From an uncultured Mycoplasmatota bacterium (GTDB lineage: Bacteria; Bacillota_I; Bacilli_A; RF39; UBA660), in assembly GCA_948472605.1 (NCBI GenBank), contig CAOKUH010000048.1, positions 1 to 11,437 on the forward strand: a stretch of 11,437 nt of DNA, given 5' to 3'. The translations under genes were made by a program, and so were the position numbers. Numbering within the stretch: position 1 is the first letter of the stretch; each line of letters opens with the position of its first letter. Under the pieces are notes generated by a model. That model saw only the letters and a list, made by a program, of their open reading frames with translations. It ran no database searches and had not been told where the DNA came from. This document shows, in pieces, positions 6,387-11,437 of this stretch.

Positions 6387-7077
6387 TTTATATGATTATG
6401 AACCATTTAAAATAATACAAGATAGTGATGTTTTTAAATTTTCATTAGACTCTATTTTATTAGCTGAGTTTGTAGAAATACCAAATAAAGATGCTTTAGT
6501 ATTAGATTTATGTACAGGTAATGCAGTAGTACCACTTATATTATCTTATTTCCTGGGAAATAAAATTTTTGCTTTTGAAATACAGGATTATATAGCAAAA
6601 CTAGCGCAAGAAAGTGTAGCTATTAACAAGAAAAATGACCAAATAAGTATAATTAATGATGATTTAAAAAATATTAAAAATTATTTCCCGGGAAATAGTT
6701 TTGATGTAATTGTGGCAAATCCGCCATATTTTAAATATAAGAATACTTCGTTAATAAATGAAAATATTAATAAGGCCATAGCACGTCATGAAATAAAATT
6801 GAATTTGAAAGAATTGTTTGAAATAGTTAAATTTGCTTTAAAAGACAATGGAGTATTTTATATGGTTCATTTACCAGAAAGATTAGAAGAAATTTTATTT
6901 GTTTGTGAAGAATATAAAATAGTAGTCAAAAAAATTCAATTTATTTATTCAAGTTATGGTAAAAATGCTAGTATGGTATTAATTAAATGTGTTAAAAATG
7001 CAAATAATGGTTTACTAGTAAATCCACCATTATTTATAAATGAATATACAAGTTATAAAAATATTTTTAGAAGGTGA
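6370..7077 (+). CDS. yabB: tRNA1(Val) (adenine37-N6)-methyltransferase-like protein YabB (TrmN6 family)
   Basis: This is a SAM-dependent N6-adenine methyltransferase, likely acting on A37 of tRNA-Val by homology with E. coli TrmN6 (YfiC). In 235 residues it shows FKFSLDSILLAEF (22-34), typical of the family, then SAM-binding motif I DLCTGN (46-51). The catalytic NPPY motif (117-120) places the target adenine, and ARHE follows around 136. The start at 6370 lies inside ricT and begins MREINDLYDYEP, matching the short Bacillus YabB N-terminus before the SPEVFxFSLD-like stretch. The GIY-YIG gene and rsmI that follow yabB in B. subtilis are absent; pth starts four bases after the stop. The gene carries two palindromes resembling Noc-binding sites, annotated separately. 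A DNA methyltransferase is less likely, given the size and order. Confidence 0.88.
   Translation: MREINDLYDYEPFKIIQDSDVFKFSLDSILLAEFVEIPNKDALVLDLCTGNAVVPLILSYFLGNKIFAFEIQDYIAKLAQESVAINKKNDQISIINDDLKNIKNYFPGNSFDVIVANPPYFKYKNTSLINENINKAIARHEIKLNLKELFEIVKFALKDNGVFYMVHLPERLEEILFVCEEYKIVVKKIQFIYSSYGKNASMVLIKCVKNANNGLLVNPPLFINEYTSYKNIFRR
6547..6562. promoter_or_regulatory. Noc-binding-site-like palindrome, one mismatch
   Basis: TATTTCCTGGGAAATA differs by one central base from the Bacillus Noc-binding palindrome. The inverted arms extend to 18 bp (TTATTTCC, then TG, then GGAAATAA, 6546-6563). It lies in yabB in the same codon phase as the exact copy 135 bp downstream and uses a CTG Leu codon, uncommon beside the usual TTA. 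Confidence 0.65.
6682..6697. promoter_or_regulatory. Noc-binding site (nucleoid occlusion), perfect palindrome
   Basis: TATTTCCCGGGAAATA is a perfect 16-bp palindrome that contains the 14-bp consensus ATTTCCCGGGAAAT reported for Noc, the ParB paralogue that blocks division over the nucleoid in B. subtilis. It encodes Tyr-Phe-Pro-Gly-Asn in yabB with CCG, a rare Pro codon here. Six consecutive G/C bases are exceptional in this DNA. Noc itself is not in the window. Confidence 0.78.
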
Positions 7078-7081
7078 TTTT

Positions 7082-7630
7082 GTGAAATTAATAGTAGGTT
7101 TAGGTAATCCTGGGAAGGAATATAGTTGTACACGCCATAATGTTGGTTTTATGGTTATTGATAATTATATAAATAATAATGAATGGCAAAAAAAGTTTAA
7201 TGGTTTATATCAAATGAAAATTATTAATGACGAAAAAGTTATGTTTTTGAAACCTTTAACATTTATGAATAATTCTGGTAATTGTGTTATAAAAGCAGTC
7301 AATTACTATGATATAAATATAGATGATATTTTAGTAATACAAGATGACATGGATATTGAAATAGGAAAGTTTAAAATTAAAAAAAATAGTTCTTCTGGGG
7401 GACACAATGGAATTAAGTCAATAATTGGTTGTCTTAATTCTAATGCTTTTAGTCGACTTAAAGTTGGTATATCTCATGATAAAAATAAAGATACAATTAA
7501 CTTTGTTCTTGGATCACTATCTAAAAATGAAAAAAACTTATTAGAAGAAAATTATCCTATATTTAATGAGATAATAGATTCGTTTATAGAAAATGGAGTT
7601 AATAAAACAATGAATAAATATAATTCTTGA
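7082..7630 (+). CDS. pth: Peptidyl-tRNA hydrolase
   Basis: Pth frees tRNA from peptidyl-tRNAs dropped by the ribosome and is essential in most bacteria. The 182-residue protein shows LIVGLGNPGKEY (3-14) with N9, the catalytic His in TRHNVG (H19), PLTFMNNSG (58-66) with the substrate-binding Asn, QDDMD (87-91, the HDELD equivalent) and GGHNG (106-110). SRLKVGISH and NFVLG follow, as in the family. The start is GTG at 7082. It gives the canonical (M)KLIVGLGNPG beginning and has GAAGGTGA (7070-7077), overlapping the yabB stop, as ribosome site. An in-frame ATG at 7040 inside yabB would add 14 residues with no homology. pth next to mfd is the Bacillus arrangement (spoVC - fin - mfd), here without fin. 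Confidence 0.95.
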   Translation: MKLIVGLGNPGKEYSCTRHNVGFMVIDNYINNNEWQKKFNGLYQMKIINDEKVMFLKPLTFMNNSGNCVIKAVNYYDINIDDILVIQDDMDIEIGKFKIKKNSSSGGHNGIKSIIGCLNSNAFSRLKVGISHDKNKDTINFVLGSLSKNEKNLLEENYPIFNEIIDSFIENGVNKTMNKYNS

Positions 7631-7638
7631 GGTGAAAA

Positions 7639-10600
7639 ATGAAATGGATTAAAGAAAAATTTTCTAATGATTTAAATATAAGGGTTATGGGTTTAACTAA
7701 AGAATTAAATGTTTTATACTTATTAAATTTATTTGAGAATAATAACAATAATTTGTTAGTTGTTACTAATTCTTTATATGAATGTAATCAACTATATTCA
7801 TTGTTAAGTACATATAAAGAAGATGTACTACTTTTTCCAATGGATGATTTTTTATCTTCTGTTGCTTTAGCAAAATCACCTGATTTAAAAATTAAAAGAT
7901 TAGAAACTTTACAAAAGTTAAAAAATGGTAACAATATAATCATCACAAATTTAATGGGATATTTAAAATTTTTACCTTCATTAAAAGAAAATACAGAAAC
8001 CGAGATAACTTTAAAAATTGGAGATGATATAAATCGTGATGATTTAATAAAAAAATTAGATAATTATGGTTACGAAAGAGACTCGATTGTTACATCGACA
8101 GGTTCTTATGCGGTTAGAGGTTTCATTTTAGATATTTTTTCGACTTTTCAAGAACATCCAATTCGTATTGAATTTTTTGGAGATTCTATAGATTCTATAC
8201 GATACTTTGACGAAAATACGCAATTATCTTTAGAAAAGACTTCTGATGTCGTAATATATCAGTATGATGAAATTATAAATGATGAATTTAATTCTTTAGT
8301 AGATTATTTAGATAATCCTAATGTAGTATTTTATGATTATAGTCAAATAGAAGCAGCATATAAGAAATTACAAGAAGATATTTTAGAATATAATGAATTA
8401 AATGAAACCAAAAATGATATCAAATACATGTATGATTTAGAAGAAATTGTGATTAAAAATAAAGTATTTATTGATAATATTGAAAATAGTTTTTTAGAAG
8501 ATTATCCTGTATATAAATATTCCTCTATGGAAATAGAAAATTTTAGAGCAGATTTTGCTTTAGTAAAAGAAAAAACAGAGATGTGGCTAAGTAAAAAAAA
8601 GACTATAGTTTTTTGTTTATCTAGAAAACATCAAATAGATGAAATTAGAGAATTAATTCCATATGCAAATGTTGTAAAAAAAGATGACATAATTATTCAG
8701 AGTGTAAATATATTAAATAAGAAAATTAATCATGGATTTATAATTGATGATTTGGTTGTTATTTCTGAATTTGATATTGAAGAGATTACTAATGGTGACA
8801 TTAAGTATAAGAATACTTTAAGAATTGGAAAGAAAGTTAATTCAATAAACAATTTAGATTTGGGAGATTATATTGTTCATAGAAATCATGGAATTGGTGT
8901 TTATAATGGTGTTGTTACTTTAGATCAAATGGGAATAAAAAAAGATTATATACAAATAAATTATTTAGATAATGATAAAGTCTATATACCAGTTGAAAAG
9001 ATTACAAGTATTTATAAGTATACAGATAAAGATGGAGCAAAGCCTAAAATTAATAAATTAAATAGTACTTCATGGGAGTTGAAAAAACGTCAAGTTCAAA
9101 AAAAGATTAAAGATATTTCAGAAGAATTAATGCGCTTGTATGCCATTCGTAGTAGTACTAAGGGGGAGCAGTATATTGATTATCCAATGGAAGATTTATT
9201 TGCATTAGAATTTCCTTATGAAGAGACTAGAGATCAGTTAAAAGCAATAGAAGATGTTCAAAATGATTTACGTAGTAGTGTTCCTATGGATAGACTTTTA
9301 TGTGGTGATGTTGGTTTTGGTAAAACTGAGGTAGCTTTTAGGGCAATTTTTAAAACAATTTTAAATAATAAACAAGTCTTATATTTATGTCCAACAACTA
9401 TACTTTCTAAACAACAATATGCATCGGCTTTAAAAAGGTTTTCTTCTTTTCCGATTGAGATAGCTTTATTAAATCGTTTTACTTCAAAAAAAGAAACGAC
9501 TCGAATTTTAAAAGATTTGAAGGAAGGAAAAATTGATATTTTATTTGGAACACATCGTCTATTAAGTGATGATATATCTTGTAAAAGCTTAGGGTTATTA
9601 GTAGTCGATGAAGAACAACGTTTTGGAGTTACTCACAAAGAAAAAATAAAGAAAATGAAAAATAACGTTAATGTTTTAACATTATCTGCAACTCCAATTC
9701 CGAGAACAATGAAAATGGCTATGAGTGGACTTCGAGATTTATCAATAATTGATACTGCTCCTATAAATAGATATCCAGTTCAAACTTATGTGATGGCAGA
9801 AAATGATTTAATAGTTAAGGATGCTATTTATAAAGAATTAGCAAGGAATGGTCAAATATTTGTGTTATATAATAAAGTAGCTTCTATAGAAGATTTTTGT
9901 ATTACATTAAAAAAATTAGTACCTGAAGCAAGGATTAATTTTGCTCATGGACAGATGACTAAAACTGAACTAGATGATATTATGGAAGCATTTGTAATTC
10001 ATGAATTTGATATTTTAGTTTGTACAACTATTATAGAAACGGGAATAGATATACAAAATGCTAATACTTTAATTATTTATAATGCTGATCATTTTGGACT
10101 TAGTCAACTTTATCAAATAAGAGGTCGTGTTGGAAGAAGTGACAGACTAGCTTATGCATATTTATTATATGATAAACATAAAGTTTTAAATGATATAGCT
10201 GTTAAAAGATTACAAGCTATTAAAGATTTTACTGAACTAGGTAGTGGCTATCGTATTGCTATGCGTGATTTATCTCTTAGAGGAGCTGGGGATATTTTAG
10301 GAAGTGAACAAGCTGGTTTTGTTGATACTATTGGAATTGCTTTATATACTAAAATGGTAGAAGAGGAAATCAGAAGATTGCATGGAGAGGAAATAGAAGA
10401 GGATGTTGATGCAAAATCTTTAGTTAATGTAAGTACTCATATTAGTGATGAATATGTGGAAGATGAAGATGTAAAAATAGAAATTCATCAATTAATTAAT
10501 GAAGTAGAAGATGCAAATAGTTTAAATAGAATAAAAGGAATTCTAGAAGATAGATTTGGTAAAATATCTGATAATATTGAGATTTATATGTATGAAGAAT

Positions 10601-10872
10601 GGTTTGAAAAACTTGCTAAAAAATTAAAGATTTTAAATGTAAAACAAACAAGTAGATTAGTCGAATTTGAAATACCAGAAATTTATTCTTGTCAAATAAA
10701 AGGTGATAAGTTGTTTTTTGAAGCATATAATATAAATCCTAATTTTTCATTTAAATATTTAAATAAAAAAATTATTGTTAATTTATTAATTAAAAGAACT
10801 GATAAACATTTTTTATATTATTTAGTTCCGTTATTAGAAATAATTTTAAATGATATAGAAAATTTGAATTAA
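7639..10872 (+). CDS. mfd: Transcription-repair coupling factor Mfd
   Basis: Mfd removes RNA polymerase stalled at lesions and recruits UvrA. The 1077 residues are somewhat shorter than B. subtilis Mfd (1177), with the deficit spread over the N-terminal half. Order: a UvrB-like module (1 to about 330); the RNA-polymerase-interacting CarD-like domain beginning LGDYIVHRNHGIG (about 408-475); and a RecG-like translocase. In the translocase are Walker A GDVGFGKTE (556-564), Walker B DEEQ (657-660), SATPIPRTM, TGIDIQNANT and the arginine motif QIRGRVGRS (826-834). Then come the translocation-in-RecG-type GAGDILGSEQAGF stretch and the C-terminal TRCF domain that masks the UvrA contact. AGGTGA precedes the ATG by seven bases. 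The gene follows pth by 8 bp, closes the operon, and ends at an intrinsic terminator. Confidence 0.97.
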   Translation: MKWIKEKFSNDLNIRVMGLTKELNVLYLLNLFENNNNNLLVVTNSLYECNQLYSLLSTYKEDVLLFPMDDFLSSVALAKSPDLKIKRLETLQKLKNGNNIIITNLMGYLKFLPSLKENTETEITLKIGDDINRDDLIKKLDNYGYERDSIVTSTGSYAVRGFILDIFSTFQEHPIRIEFFGDSIDSIRYFDENTQLSLEKTSDVVIYQYDEIINDEFNSLVDYLDNPNVVFYDYSQIEAAYKKLQEDILEYNELNETKNDIKYMYDLEEIVIKNKVFIDNIENSFLEDYPVYKYSSMEIENFRADFALVKEKTEMWLSKKKTIVFCLSRKHQIDEIRELIPYANVVKKDDIIIQSVNILNKKINHGFIIDDLVVISEFDIEEITNGDIKYKNTLRIGKKVNSINNLDLGDYIVHRNHGIGVYNGVVTLDQMGIKKDYIQINYLDNDKVYIPVEKITSIYKYTDKDGAKPKINKLNSTSWELKKRQVQKKIKDISEELMRLYAIRSSTKGEQYIDYPMEDLFALEFPYEETRDQLKAIEDVQNDLRSSVPMDRLLCGDVGFGKTEVAFRAIFKTILNNKQVLYLCPTTILSKQQYASALKRFSSFPIEIALLNRFTSKKETTRILKDLKEGKIDILFGTHRLLSDDISCKSLGLLVVDEEQRFGVTHKEKIKKMKNNVNVLTLSATPIPRTMKMAMSGLRDLSIIDTAPINRYPVQTYVMAENDLIVKDAIYKELARNGQIFVLYNKVASIEDFCITLKKLVPEARINFAHGQMTKTELDDIMEAFVIHEFDILVCTTIIETGIDIQNANTLIIYNADHFGLSQLYQIRGRVGRSDRLAYAYLLYDKHKVLNDIAVKRLQAIKDFTELGSGYRIAMRDLSLRGAGDILGSEQAGFVDTIGIALYTKMVEEEIRRLHGEEIEEDVDAKSLVNVSTHISDEYVEDEDVKIEIHQLINEVEDANSLNRIKGILEDRFGKISDNIEIYMYEEWFEKLAKKLKILNVKQTSRLVEFEIPEIYSCQIKGDKLFFEAYNINPNFSFKYLNKKIIVNLLIKRTDKHFLYYLVPLLEIILNDIENLN

Positions 10873-10897
10873 TGGTGATAAAAGTCATCATTTTTTT
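10872..10897 (+). terminator. Intrinsic terminator of the dnaX-mfd operon
   Basis: The stem ATGGTGAT (10872-10879) pairs with GTCATCAT (10884-10891) through eight pairs, two of them G-U, around an AAAA loop, followed by six or seven T. It begins at the last base of the mfd stop codon, so mfd is the end of the transcript. Confidence 0.8.
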
Positions 10898-10921
10898 AAT
10901 TAATATGTCGAAATATGATAC

Positions 10922-10951
10922 TTGCATTACCCATATTTATTAGGATATAAT
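10922..10951 (+). promoter_or_regulatory. Sigma-A-type promoter of the downstream exported-protein gene
   Basis: The -35 is TTGCAT (10922-10927) and the -10 is TATAAT (10946-10951), with an 18-bp spacer. Transcription would start near 10958, giving a leader of about 20 bases with GAGGAG (10963-10968) nine bases before the ATG. The strong elements suggest this gene is expressed independently of the operon upstream. Confidence 0.75.
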
Positions 10952-10977
10952 TAAGTACAATAGAGGAGTAATAAAAT

Positions 10978-11437
10978 ATGAATAATGAAAAAAAGATATA
11001 TTTAGAAATAAGTATAATAACGATAACAGCTTTCTTAATAGGAGTTTCATTTGCGTTATGGAATGTTAACATAGCTCAAGAAGGAATAAATACCATAACA
11101 AGTGGTTGTTTAAAGTTAACATTAACAGAAGAAAGTGATGCAATCAATTTAACTAATACTTATCCAATACCAGATAATGAAGCCTCTAACTTAGAACCAT
11201 ATAATTTTAAAATCGAAAATACATGTAATAATGAAGTAAGTTATAATATCAGTTTAGAAATGATGGAAGTAGAGAATAGATTAAAGTCAGAATATATAGC
11301 AATTTCAATAGATAATGGAACAAAAGCAATACTAAATACCTTAGAAGAAACAAATACAATATATAATAAAGGAGATTATACACCAGTAGAAGGAAGAATG
11401 TTAGTAAATGGAGTACTAAAAGGAAATGAAAGTAAAA
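10978..11437 (+). CDS. Exported SipW/TasA-like surface protein, 3' end outside the window
   Basis: This frame is open from ATG 10978 to the window edge (153 codons) with a good promoter and ribosome site, so it is real but partial. It starts MNNEKKIYLE, then a hydrophobic segment of about 17 residues (11-27) ending GVSFALW. A beta-rich stretch follows, with ITSGCLKLTL (C44), NTYPIPDNEASNLEPYNF and IENTC (C83). The pattern of signal helix, early SGxLxL strand and a segment of the type 'L.P..F.I.N.C' resembles TasA/camelysin-like proteins with SipW-dependent signal peptides. The Cys pair is a local variant and could form a disulfide outside the cell. The specific function is unknown. It has no clear sequence similarity to the first gene of the window, although both are membrane-targeted and rich in Asn, Thr and Ser. 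Confidence 0.75.
   Translation, partial: MNNEKKIYLEISIITITAFLIGVSFALWNVNIAQEGINTITSGCLKLTLTEESDAINLTNTYPIPDNEASNLEPYNFKIENTCNNEVSYNISLEMMEVENRLKSEYIAISIDNGTKAILNTLEETNTIYNKGDYTPVEGRMLVNGVLKGNESK

Noticed and set aside
7040..7081. ATG start for pth inside yabB
   Set aside because: GTG 7082 gives the canonical KLIVGLGNPG start with a well-placed AAGGTGA.
1..11437. CRISPR arrays, tRNA or rRNA genes, complete insertion sequences
   Set aside because: I saw no regularly spaced repeats, no cloverleaf sequences, no transposase motifs and no rRNA signature stretches.

Overview
The window comes from an AT-rich, low-GC Bacillota chromosome, most likely an uncultured gut-type lineage of Bacilli (Erysipelotrichia/RF39-like). 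The evidence is very low GC, short intergenic gaps, Bacillus-like gene order, Shine-Dalgarno-led genes and the standard bacterial code (Trp is TGG throughout; TGA ends tadA, yabB and pth). The order tadA - SRP RNA - dnaX - ebfC - recR - bofA - holB - ricT - yabB - pth - mfd is a condensed form of the oriC-proximal region of Bacillus subtilis.

Layout. (1) Positions 1-1285 hold a surface-protein gene with a single N-terminal membrane anchor. Its reading frame is broken or switchable at a run of ten G (102-111). (2) Positions 1286-1425 hold a near-perfect ParB-binding parS palindrome (1294-1309). Two bases downstream is the promoter of a minimal SRP RNA gene (about 1347-1424). (3) tadA (1446-1868) ends at an intrinsic terminator. 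(4) From an extended -10 promoter at 1918-1926, eight or nine genes run as one tight operon to 10872: dnaX, ebfC, recR, bofA-like, holB, ricT, yabB, pth, mfd. Gaps are -17 to +41 bp, and a terminator lies at 10872-10897. (5) A new promoter (10922-10951) drives a second exported protein of SipW/TasA-like type, cut by the window end.

Function. dnaX and holB encode clamp-loader subunits; recR and ebfC belong to recombination and nucleoid functions; mfd couples transcription to repair. tadA, yabB and pth act on tRNA. The SRP RNA serves membrane targeting, relevant to the two surface proteins flanking the block.

Most notable are three kinds of chromosome-scale signal. One is parS beside the SRP RNA promoter. 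The second is a pair of palindromes inside yabB, one identical to the Bacillus Noc-binding site and one a single-base variant. The third is the G10 tract, which looks like a phase-variation switch for the surface protein. ParB and Noc are not encoded here; their presence is inferred.
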